Below, in pieces: positions 7,982 through 13,932 of a DNA stretch of 14,008 nt (within the stretch, counting starts at the first letter, position 1; each line of letters opens with the position of its first letter). The stretch is from an uncultured bacterium. GTDB lineage: Bacteria > Actinomycetota > Coriobacteriia > Coriobacteriales > Coriobacteriaceae. The notes under the pieces are model-generated. The model was given only the letters and a program-made list of their open reading frames with translations, was not told where the DNA came from and made no database searches. The translations under genes and the position numbers were made by a program. The stretch is taken from contig CAJMPK010000023.1 in the NCBI GenBank assembly GCA_905215205.1, forward strand, positions 1 through 14,008, in the 5' to 3' direction.

Positions 7982-8108
7982 GGGTAGTTAATTTGGGACG
8001 GGGCTATTTTAGCTACCCCCATATGCCAGTTGATATTTGCCCTGGCACCCATCGATTCGTCGACAGTCAAAGGGTAGCTAAAAAAGCCCCGTCCCAAATT
8101 AACTACCC
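7982..8108. repeat. 37-bp inverted repeat pair with 53-base spacer (BIME/REP-like)
   Basis: Bases 7982-8018 and 8072-8108 are reverse complements with a single mismatch (A8006 against A8084). Each arm begins GGGTAG and ends CTACCC, so each can also fold on itself (about 10 bp with one wobble) around a GGGACGGGG-containing loop. Two self-complementary units in opposite orientation is the layout of bacterial interspersed mosaic elements built from REP sequences, which RAYT-type (Y1) transposases mobilise in other bacteria. The spacer holds a smaller 6-bp stem (8024-8029 with 8042-8047). No T run follows, so it is not a standard terminator. It fills most of the aroC-pheA gap. Family assignment is inference; the symmetry is seen directly. 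Confidence 0.85.
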
Positions 8109-8123
8109 CAGGCAACCATTCAC

Positions 8124-8131
8124 GAAAGGGG
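8124..8131 (+). promoter_or_regulatory. pheA: Ribosome binding site that sets the pheA start
   Basis: GAAAGGGG ends 5 bases before the ATG at 8137. It favours that start over the in-frame ATG at 7993, whose 48 extra codons would be read through the inverted repeat and have no place in the chorismate mutase fold. Confidence 0.75.
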
Positions 8132-8136
8132 TCCCT

Positions 8137-9282
8137 ATGGACCTTGCCGATATTCGCCAGGCCATCGATGGCATCGACACCACCCTGCTTAACAGCTTTG
8201 TCGAGCGCATGGATATTGCCACCGAAGTCGCCAAATCAAAAATCGCGATGGGCAAGGCAGTCTTTGACCCCGCCCGCGAGCGCTCCAAGCTCAACAACCT
8301 CGCCAGCCGCGCGCCCGAGCGCTACGAGGCACAGACCATCACCCTGTTCCGCCTCCTCATGAGCATGAGCAAGGCCGAGCAGCAGCGCTACATCAACGAG
8401 CTCAAAGGCATCACCGTGTCGCAAAAGGCACACGCCACGGCTGCAGCCTCCGACACGCCCTTCCCTCAAACGGCCACCGTCGCCTGCCAGGGCGTGGAAG
8501 GTGCCTATAGCCAGATCGCCGCGTGCAAACTCTTCGACGTGCCCGACATCGCGTTTTTCGAGACCTTCGAGGGCGTCATGCGCGCCGTGCGCGACGGCTT
8601 TTGCGAGTTTGGCGTACTGCCCATCGAGAACTCCACCGCCGGATCGGTCAACGCCGTCTACGACCTGCTCGCCCAGTTCGATTTCCACATCGTGCGTTCG
8701 CTGCGACTCAAGATCGACCACAACCTGCTCGTCAAACCCGGCACCAAGCTCGCCGACGTGCGCGAGGTCTACAGCCACGGTCAGGCCATCGCGCAGTGCG
8801 CTAGCTTTATCGAGTCCCACGGCCTGCACGCCACCAAGTACCCCAACACCGCCATGTCGGCCGAGATGGTCGCCAGCTCCGAGCGCACCGATGTTGCCGC
8901 CATCGCATCGCGTAGCTGCGCGGCACTCTATGGCCTGGAGGTGCTGGAGTCAAACATCCAGGACTCGGACAACAATTACACACGCTTTGTCGTCATCAGC
9001 CGCGAGCCGCGCGTCTATCCCGGCGCCAACCGCACCTCGCTCATGATTACCACGGCCAACGAGCCGGGCGCTCTATACCGCGTGCTCGAACGCTTCTATG
9101 CGCTCAACATCAACCTCATCAAGCTCGAGAGCCGCCCCATCCCCGGGCACGACTTTGAGTTTATGTTCTACTTTGACCTGGACTGCCCCTTTGGCAGCAA
9201 GGCCCTCGACGACCTGCTCGATTCCATCGACGACGTGTGCGAGAGTTTCACCTACTTTGGCAGCTACACGGAGGTGCTCTAG
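8137..9282 (+). CDS. pheA: P-protein: chorismate mutase / prephenate dehydratase with ACT domain
   Basis: A bifunctional enzyme leading from chorismate through prephenate to phenylpyruvate, the phenylalanine branch. The 381 residues comprise an AroQ-type chorismate mutase at 1-88, with the active-site set R7, R24, K35, D44, R47 and E48 lined up with the E. coli P-protein; a linker; prephenate dehydratase at about 112-290 with GVEGAYSQ, ENSTAGSVNAVYDLL (164-178), SHGQAIAQC and the catalytic TRF (282-284); and an ACT domain at about 300-378 with GALY (311-314) and ESRP (331-334), the phenylalanine-binding motifs that confer feedback inhibition in this family. Placing the mutase here means TyrA depends on it for prephenate. 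The start follows the inverted repeat. The stop abuts the ATG of the next gene with no gap. Confidence 0.96.
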   Translation: MDLADIRQAIDGIDTTLLNSFVERMDIATEVAKSKIAMGKAVFDPARERSKLNNLASRAPERYEAQTITLFRLLMSMSKAEQQRYINELKGITVSQKAHATAAASDTPFPQTATVACQGVEGAYSQIAACKLFDVPDIAFFETFEGVMRAVRDGFCEFGVLPIENSTAGSVNAVYDLLAQFDFHIVRSLRLKIDHNLLVKPGTKLADVREVYSHGQAIAQCASFIESHGLHATKYPNTAMSAEMVASSERTDVAAIASRSCAALYGLEVLESNIQDSDNNYTRFVVISREPRVYPGANRTSLMITTANEPGALYRVLERFYALNINLIKLESRPIPGHDFEFMFYFDLDCPFGSKALDDLLDSIDDVCESFTYFGSYTEVL

Positions 9283-10533
9283 ATGACCGATACCGCCGCA
9301 ACCCGTCCCTACGGCGTGCTGGGCCGTGTGCTGGGCCACAGCTACACTCCGACCATCTACAAAGAGCTCGCGGGGCTCGAGTACGTGCGCTTTGAGCGCG
9401 AGCCCGAGGATCTCGAGGCTTTTATGACGGGTGACGAATGGGAAGGCACCAACGTGACCATCCCCTACAAACGTGCCGTCATGGAATACCTGGACGAGCT
9501 GAGCCCGCTGGCCGAGCGCATGGGCAACGTCAACACCATCACGCGCCTGCCTAACGGTCGCCTGCGCGGCGATAATACTGACTACTTCGGTTTTCAGTGC
9601 CTTGTCGAGGAGCTGGGGGTTGAGGTTGCCGGCAAGAAGGCTCTCGTACTCGGCGCCACTGGCGGCGCCGGTACCACGGCAAGTATGGCGCTGGAAGACC
9701 TGGGCGCCATCGTTGTGCCCGTGGGTCGCACGAGCGAGGTCAATTACGACAACATCTCCCAGCAGTCCGATGCAACGTTACTCGTCAACTGCACGCCCGC
9801 CGGCATGTTCCCCCATTGCCCCGACGCGCCCTGCACGCTCGAAGGGCTCGATGCGCTCGAAGGCGTTATCGATATCGTCTACAACCCCGCCCGCACGGGT
9901 CTGATGCTCGAGGCCGAGCGCCGCGGCATCCCCTGCATCGGCGGCCTGCTCATGCTTGTTGCCCAGGCGGCACAGGCTGTAGAGCGTTACACCTGCCAAG
10001 CTACCCCGCGCAAGCGTATCTTGGACGTAACGGAGCGTCTGTCCCGCCGCGAGCAGAACATCGCGCTGATTGGCATGCCGGGCTCGGGCAAGACACGCGT
10101 GGGCGAGCAGATCGCCCAGCTCACGGGCCGCGAGCACATCGACTTGGACCGAGCCCTCGAAGAGCGCCTAGGCATGCCCTGCGCCGACTTCATCGTCGAG
10201 CGCGGCGAGGCGGCCTTCCGCGAGCAAGAGACGGCAGCGCTGGCCGACATCTCCAAGCGCAGCGGCCTGGTGCTCTCCACCGGCGGCGGCGTGGTCACAC
10301 GCGACGAGAACTACCCGCTGCTGCACCAGAACAGCCAGATTGTGATGCTCAACCGCAAGCTCGACGAGCTCGCCCACAAGGGCCGCCCCATCACCGCGCG
10401 CGACGGCATCGACAAGCTGGCCGAGCAGCGTATGCCGCGCTACCGCGCCTGGGCTGACTACATCATCGACTCACGAGACTGCGCCGCCAACACCGCGGCC
10501 GCCGTCCTCGACGCCCTTCCACCAGCCCTCTAG
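9283..10533 (+). CDS. Fused shikimate dehydrogenase - shikimate kinase
   Basis: One continuous frame of 416 codons carries two consecutive steps: reduction of 3-dehydroshikimate to shikimate, then its 3-phosphorylation by ATP. AroE part, about 1-245: shikimate-binding HSYT (S20, T22, where E. coli has S and S), NVTIPYK with catalytic K63, GNVNTI, GDNTDYFG (D100), the NADP(H) loop GATGGAGTTAS (124-134), NCTPAGMFP (169-177) and Q228 near the end. AroK part, about 255-416: P-loop GMPGSGKT (264-271), DLD (287-289), R313, GGG (334-336), the lid GRPIT (367-371) and RMPRYRAWAD (383-392). Both domains keep the residues expected for activity. GGAGGTG in the pheA end is the ribosome binding site, with ATG directly after the TAG. 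The fusion corresponds to separate aroE and aroK (aroL) genes in most bacteria. Confidence 0.95.
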   Translation: MTDTAATRPYGVLGRVLGHSYTPTIYKELAGLEYVRFEREPEDLEAFMTGDEWEGTNVTIPYKRAVMEYLDELSPLAERMGNVNTITRLPNGRLRGDNTDYFGFQCLVEELGVEVAGKKALVLGATGGAGTTASMALEDLGAIVVPVGRTSEVNYDNISQQSDATLLVNCTPAGMFPHCPDAPCTLEGLDALEGVIDIVYNPARTGLMLEAERRGIPCIGGLLMLVAQAAQAVERYTCQATPRKRILDVTERLSRREQNIALIGMPGSGKTRVGEQIAQLTGREHIDLDRALEERLGMPCADFIVERGEAAFREQETAALADISKRSGLVLSTGGGVVTRDENYPLLHQNSQIVMLNRKLDELAHKGRPITARDGIDKLAEQRMPRYRAWADYIIDSRDCAANTAAAVLDALPPAL

Positions 10534-10535
10534 CA

Positions 10536-10576
10536 AAAACCACCACAAAGGGGACAGGTACCTTTGTGGTGGTTTT
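10536..10576 (+). repeat. Perfect 16-bp palindrome with 9-base loop (REP-like, possible terminator)
   Basis: Bases 10536-10551 and 10561-10576 are exact reverse complements around the loop GGACAGGTA; the right arm ends in TTTT. It starts 3 bases after the aroE-aroK stop. The stem is stable and its end is T-rich, so it could act as a bidirectional terminator or an attenuator in front of aroQ, but the T run is part of the stem. The GGGGACAGGTACC core resembles short palindromes repeated many times in some bacterial genomes (inference from memory), and shares a GGGAC stretch with the repeat before pheA. Confidence 0.8.
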
Positions 10577-10618
10577 CCGTTCCGCCTCTCCGCCCGCCCA
10601 ACCGCAAAGGAAGCAACC

Positions 10619-11056
10619 ATGAAAGCACTCGTCATCAACGGCCCCAACCTCAACATGCTCGGCATTCGCGAGCCGGGCATCTATGGCAGCGACAACTACG
10701 ACCGCTTAGTGCAGATCTGCCAGGAAGCGGGCGCCGCGCAGGGCTTCGACGAGGTCGAGGTCTTCCAGTCTAACCACGAGGGCAGCATCGTCGACAAGAT
10801 CCAGGAGGCCTACGGCAAGGTCGACGGCATCGTCATCAACCCGGCGGCTTACACACACACGAGCGTGGCGATCCTCGACGCCCTCAAGGCCGTCGCCATC
10901 CCTGCCGTCGAGGTGCACATCAGCGCCGTAGAGACGCGCGAGGACTTCCGCCAGGTGAGCTATGCACGCCTAGCCTGCTTCGCCACCATCACCGGCGAGG
11001 GCCTGCAGGGCTACGCACACGCGCTGGAGCTGCTGAGGGAGCATCTCGAAAAGTAA
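10619..11056 (+). CDS. aroQ: Type II 3-dehydroquinate dehydratase
   Basis: Third step of the pathway: dehydration of 3-dehydroquinate to 3-dehydroshikimate by the dodecameric, non-Schiff-base enzyme. The 145 residues match the normal length. Seen: NGPNLNMLGIREPGIYG (7-23) with catalytic Y22, FQSNHEGSIVDKI (49-61), INPAAYTHTS (73-82, N75), VEVHISAVETREDFR (97-111) with the catalytic His and the substrate-binding Arg, and the C-terminal helix GYAHALELLREHLEK. The usual HLSN motif is HISA here. AAAGGAAG precedes the ATG. It stands 85 bases behind aroE-aroK, across a palindrome, and is followed by a strong terminator, so it ends the aromatic cluster. Its last codons recur in diverged form at 12667-12714. 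Confidence 0.97.
   Translation: MKALVINGPNLNMLGIREPGIYGSDNYDRLVQICQEAGAAQGFDEVEVFQSNHEGSIVDKIQEAYGKVDGIVINPAAYTHTSVAILDALKAVAIPAVEVHISAVETREDFRQVSYARLACFATITGEGLQGYAHALELLREHLEK
11009..11046 (+). repeat. Direct repeat copy 1 (within the aroQ 3' end)
   Basis: A 38-base stretch starting at the GGC codon of GYAHALELLRE. It matches copy 2 at 12667-12704 at 34 of 38 positions, including an unbroken run of 19. Both are in the same orientation and in the same reading frame. Confidence 0.9.
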
Positions 11057-11106
11057 CCAAGCGGCGCCAATTCACAAACGTAGATTCGCATGACCACAAC
11101 GCCAGT

Positions 11107-11143
11107 GCCGGCAGCAGCGACCTAGCTGCTGCCGGCGTTTTAT
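11107..11143 (+). terminator. aroQ: Rho-independent terminator of aroQ
   Basis: A perfect 12-bp GC-rich stem (11107-11118 with 11125-11136), a 6-base loop and the tail GTTTTATTA. It lies 50 bases after the aroQ stop and separates the aromatic cluster from the following two-gene unit. Confidence 0.93.
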
Positions 11144-11151
11144 TACTGGCA

Positions 11152-11157
11152 TATAAT
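11152..11157 (+). promoter_or_regulatory. Candidate -10 element for the two-gene accessory unit
   Basis: An exact TATAAT lies 31 bases before the ATG at 11189, immediately after the aroQ terminator. The -35 position would fall in the terminator's right arm (CTGCCG at 17-base spacing), a poor match, so activity may be low or need an activator. The position after a terminator and before a new transcription unit supports it. Confidence 0.5.
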
Positions 11158-11188
11158 CGTTGCAGTCACACAACGTCTGGAGACGCGC

Positions 11189-11638
11189 ATGTTAAGCATC
11201 CATCTGGGAGATTACCCCGGTTCCATCTACGATACCGAAACCTATTTTAGGAACTCATACTTGGACTCATGGTTCGAAGACCCCATGGCCGCACAGATCA
11301 TTAAAAGCGTGGACGGATCAGAGCTCATCGGCCCCCACAACATCGTAAGCAAGCAGCTGGGCTCGATCACCCCACTCGAACTGTCCGGCGGCATCAAGAC
11401 GCTGCTGCTGGTTCGCAATCTCCCAAATATGGTGTTCAACGCATCCACCTGCGGAGACAACTGTGCCCGCTGGCTACTCAAGATCGGCAAAGAGCAGGAT
11501 GTGCTGGTGACCCTTTACCACATCATGAAGTTCCCTTGGAAGCGTTTTGAGATTCGCATCGATAACGACGACCGTATCGTCAGAAACATGCAGGAGTTTG
11601 TCGGTGCCACCAATGATTTTCTGGATGTGGATGAGTAA
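11189..11638 (+). CDS. Uncharacterised protein resembling DUF4869
   Basis: The 149 residues have no signal peptide or membrane segment, so this is probably a soluble cytoplasmic protein. The N-terminal GDYPGSIYDTETYFRNSY (7-24), the DPMAAQIIKSVDGSELIGPH stretch (31-50), LSGGIKTLLL (65-74) and especially FNASTCGDNCARWLLKIG (83-100) match my memory of the DUF4869 family of gut Firmicutes and Actinobacteria, for which I know no function. The two cysteines in CGDNC could bind a metal or form a disulfide; that is a guess. The start has GGAGA 5 bases upstream. The stop TAA shares one base with the ATG of the next gene, so the two proteins are made together and probably work together. Codon use is noticeably less GC-biased than in aroQ or glf. 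Confidence 0.85.
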   Translation: MLSIHLGDYPGSIYDTETYFRNSYLDSWFEDPMAAQIIKSVDGSELIGPHNIVSKQLGSITPLELSGGIKTLLLVRNLPNMVFNASTCGDNCARWLLKIGKEQDVLVTLYHIMKFPWKRFEIRIDNDDRIVRNMQEFVGATNDFLDVDE

Positions 11639-12639
11639 TGAAGGGGACACACACCGTTGTCGTGGAGCGCGCAAAAGTCAAATACACGCTCACCTTTAAA
11701 CGCAATATTTCCTTCATCCGCGGCGACAGCGGCACCGGTAAAACGACACTCATCTCGATGATCCGCGACTATAACGATCGAGGACAAGAAAGCGGCGTCA
11801 CGCTCAGCTGCGACGTGCCTTGCGAAACGCTTTCTGGCAGGCGCTGGGAGCGTGAGCTGTCGATCATCGAAGATTCAATTGTCTTTCTTGATGAGGGCAA
11901 CGAGTTTATCTACTCGAAAGACTTTGCTAAAGCCGTTAACGGGTCGTCCAACTATTTTGTTCTGATATCTCGTCGCGACGCCAACGAACTCCCCTACAGC
12001 GTCGACGAGATCCTAAAACTGGTCAACACGACGAGCAAAGTAATTAACGGCCGTAAAAGCGACAAGCGTTTTTACTCGGTGACCAAACCGCTTTATACCC
12101 ACGCGGCAAACATGCTGTATCAGGACCTTAACGTAGGTTTCGACAATCCCGATGCCGTAATTGTCGAGGATAGCAAGTCTGGCTATCAATTCTACAGCGC
12201 CCTTTGCAAGCGACTGGGAATCCCCTGCTACACCGCTACCGGCGTAGCGAATCTAAAACGAACGATTCACGAATGTCCCGAGCAAAACATCCTTGCCATA
12301 GGAGACGGCGCAGCGTTTGGTCCCTACATCGAAAAGGTACTGGGGCAGCGCGTTTACAAGAACGTTCGCTTGTTCCTCCCAGAATCATTTGAGTGGATGC
12401 TTTTGCGATCTGGCCTCATCCCCAGCAACGACATTCCAAAGATACTTGAGGACCCCTCGAGCTACATCGAAAGCCGCGACTACCTAAGTTGGGAGCGATT
12501 CTTCACCGATGTGTTGTTCAAATACTCGGCAGACACTCGTTATGCCTACAAAAAGGCGAAGCCCAATGAGCAGTACCTGAAGCCGCAAGCAATGGATGCA
12601 ATTGCAAGCGTCTTGCCCGAGTGCCTGATGGTAGAATAG
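11638..12639 (+). CDS. P-loop ATPase with a possible degenerate TOPRIM-like C-terminal half
   Basis: The 333 residues show no membrane segment. The N-terminal half has Walker A GDSGTGKTT (29-37) right after a beta strand (ISFIRG), a Walker B-like IVFLDE (81-86, D85 and E86) and a following strand FVLISRRD (107-114), a small NTPase core without the long coiled-coil insert of SMC or Rad50 proteins. From about residue 170 the pattern changes: VIVEDSKSGYQFYSALCKRLG (174-194), NILAIGDGAAFG (217-228) and LPESFEWMLLRSG (248-259). An acidic residue at the end of a strand, then a second strand ending in an aspartate, resembles the TOPRIM fold of OLD-type nucleases, but the DxD motif is incomplete; this reading is tentative. 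It overlaps the DUF4869-like gene by one base with no strong ribosome binding site of its own, so translation is likely coupled. AT-richer than its neighbours; likely acquired. Function unknown. Confidence 0.85.
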   Translation: MKGTHTVVVERAKVKYTLTFKRNISFIRGDSGTGKTTLISMIRDYNDRGQESGVTLSCDVPCETLSGRRWERELSIIEDSIVFLDEGNEFIYSKDFAKAVNGSSNYFVLISRRDANELPYSVDEILKLVNTTSKVINGRKSDKRFYSVTKPLYTHAANMLYQDLNVGFDNPDAVIVEDSKSGYQFYSALCKRLGIPCYTATGVANLKRTIHECPEQNILAIGDGAAFGPYIEKVLGQRVYKNVRLFLPESFEWMLLRSGLIPSNDIPKILEDPSSYIESRDYLSWERFFTDVLFKYSADTRYAYKKAKPNEQYLKPQAMDAIASVLPECLMVE

Positions 12640-12666
12640 CGAGCCCTTAAGATCATTTGGAAACCA

Positions 12667-12714
12667 GGCTACGCGCATGCACTGGAGCTGCTGAGGGAGC
12701 GTCTGCTAGACTAA
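12667..12714 (+). pseudogene. Remnant of a second aroQ 3' end (direct repeat copy 2)
   Basis: Reads GYAHALELLRERLLD and then TAA in the same frame as the end of aroQ (GYAHALELLREHLEK). Over the first 38 bases there are four differences from aroQ: three are silent third-position changes and one gives His to Arg. The last codons differ more. That pattern of change is what a diverged allele of a working gene shows, so this is a stranded aroQ tail and not a chance match. There is no start codon or upstream part of aroQ attached. Confidence 0.8.
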
Positions 12715-12719
12715 TCTTT

Positions 12720-12748
12720 AGGACAAATAAGCCAGTGGCGTTTGTCCT
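12720..12748 (+). other. Imperfect hairpin before glf
   Basis: AGGACAAA (12720-12727) pairs with TTTGTCCT (12741-12748), with an inner GCC/GGC. No T run follows on the plus strand, so a weak terminator or a regulatory hairpin in the glf leader are both possible. It starts 5 bases after the aroQ remnant stop. Confidence 0.4.
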
Positions 12749-12792
12749 GAATCATTTGTAACTGTTCGATTGACATACAAAGGAGCATATCC

Positions 12793-13899
12793 ATGTCCCA
12801 GTACGATTACCTCGTTGTAGGCGCCGGCCTTTCGGGTGCCGTCTTTGCCAATGCCGCCAAGAACGCCGGCAAGTCGGTCCTGGTCATCGATCGCCGCGAC
12901 CACATCGCCGGCAACATCTACACCGAGGACGTTGAGGGCATCCAGGTCCACCGCTACGGCGCGCACATCTTCCACACCTCCATGAAGGACGTCTGGGACT
13001 ACGTCAACCGCTTCGCCGAGTTCAACAACTACGTCAACTCGCCGGTAGCCAACTTCCACGGCAACATGTACAACATGCCCTTCAACATGAACACCTTCGC
13101 CAAGATGTGGCCGAGCGTCGTCACGCCGGCGGACGCCCGCGCCAAGATCGCTGAGCAGGTGGCCGCCGAGAACATCGGCGAGCCGCAAAACCTTGAGGAG
13201 CAGGCCCTGTCCCTCGTCGGTCGCGACATCTTCGAGACGCTCGTGAAGGGCTACACCGAGAAACAGTGGGGCCGCGACTGCAAGGACCTGCCCGCAAGCA
13301 TCATCAAGCGCCTCCCCTGCCGCTTTACCTACGACAACAACTACTTCAACGACCGCTACCAGGGCATCCCCATGGGCGGTTACACCAAGATGGTCGCCAA
13401 CATGCTCGAGGGCATCGAGGTCCGCTGCGGTGTGGAGTACAAGGAGCTGATCGCCGCCGAGCCCGATATCGCCGCCAAGACGATCTACTGCGGCCCCATC
13501 GACGCGTTCTACGACTTTAAGCTGGGCACGCTCGAGTACCGCAGCCTGCGCTTTGAGACCGAGACCCTCGACGAGCAGGACCACCAGGGCGTGGCCGTGG
13601 TCAACTACACCGAGCGCGAGATCCCCTACACGCGCATCATCGAGCACAAGCACTTCGAGTTCGGCACGCAGGACAAGACCGTCATCACGCGCGAGTACCC
13701 GGCCGACTGGAAGCCCGGCGACGAGCCCTACTACCCCATCAACGACGCCAAGAACGAGGCCCTGTACAAGCAGTACGAGGAGCTGGCGGCGCAGGAGGGC
13801 GACGTGATCTTCGCCGGTCGCCTGGGCGGCTACAAGTACTACGACATGGACAAGGTAATCGAGTCTGCCATGAACAGGGCAGAGGAGATTTTCGGATAA
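12793..13899 (+). CDS. glf: UDP-galactopyranose mutase
   Basis: A flavoenzyme that interconverts UDP-galactopyranose and UDP-galactofuranose, supplying galactofuranose for cell-surface glycans. The 368 residues are the normal bacterial length. Seen: an FAD-binding VVGAGLSGAVFA (8-19), IDRRDHIAGN (32-41), RYGAHIFHT (54-62), KGYTEKQWG, CRFTYDNNYFNDRYQGIPMGGYT with the substrate-binding region, YTRIIEHKHFE and a C-terminal FAGRLGGYKYYDMDKVI. AAAGGAG stands ahead of the ATG. Strongly GC-biased codons, unlike the two genes just upstream. A probable acyltransferase follows after 33 bases, which suggests a polysaccharide or lipopolysaccharide-like glycan locus continuing to the right. Confidence 0.97.
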   Translation: MSQYDYLVVGAGLSGAVFANAAKNAGKSVLVIDRRDHIAGNIYTEDVEGIQVHRYGAHIFHTSMKDVWDYVNRFAEFNNYVNSPVANFHGNMYNMPFNMNTFAKMWPSVVTPADARAKIAEQVAAENIGEPQNLEEQALSLVGRDIFETLVKGYTEKQWGRDCKDLPASIIKRLPCRFTYDNNYFNDRYQGIPMGGYTKMVANMLEGIEVRCGVEYKELIAAEPDIAAKTIYCGPIDAFYDFKLGTLEYRSLRFETETLDEQDHQGVAVVNYTEREIPYTRIIEHKHFEFGTQDKTVITREYPADWKPGDEPYYPINDAKNEALYKQYEELAAQEGDVIFAGRLGGYKYYDMDKVIESAMNRAEEIFG

Positions 13900-13932
13900 G
13901 ACAGGACAAAGGACAGGAAGGATATACGGCAG

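Larger units (their letters stand above)
11047..12666 (+). mobile_element. Putative two-gene genomic islet inserted at the aroQ 3' end
   Basis: The segment between the two copies of the aroQ 3' end holds the terminator, the DUF4869-like gene and the P-loop ATPase gene. Codon choice and base composition of the two genes differ visibly from the aromatic genes and glf. No integrase, transposase or terminal inverted repeats are present, so any movement would depend on outside enzymes or on homologous recombination between flanking aroQ sequences. Inference from the direct repeat and composition. Confidence 0.45.

Noticed and set aside
7993..8136. A 48-residue N-terminal extension of PheA
   Set aside because: It would be encoded by the inverted repeat, has no ribosome binding site and no counterpart in P-proteins; the ATG at 8137 has a good one.
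11640..11650. A second copy of the AAGGGGACA core at the start of the ATPase gene, matching the palindrome at 10536-10576
   Set aside because: Only nine bases match and there is no palindrome around it, so it is probably chance.
12769..12775. TTGACA-like -35 element before glf
   Set aside because: A matching -10 would fall past the glf start codon, so it cannot drive that gene as a normal promoter.
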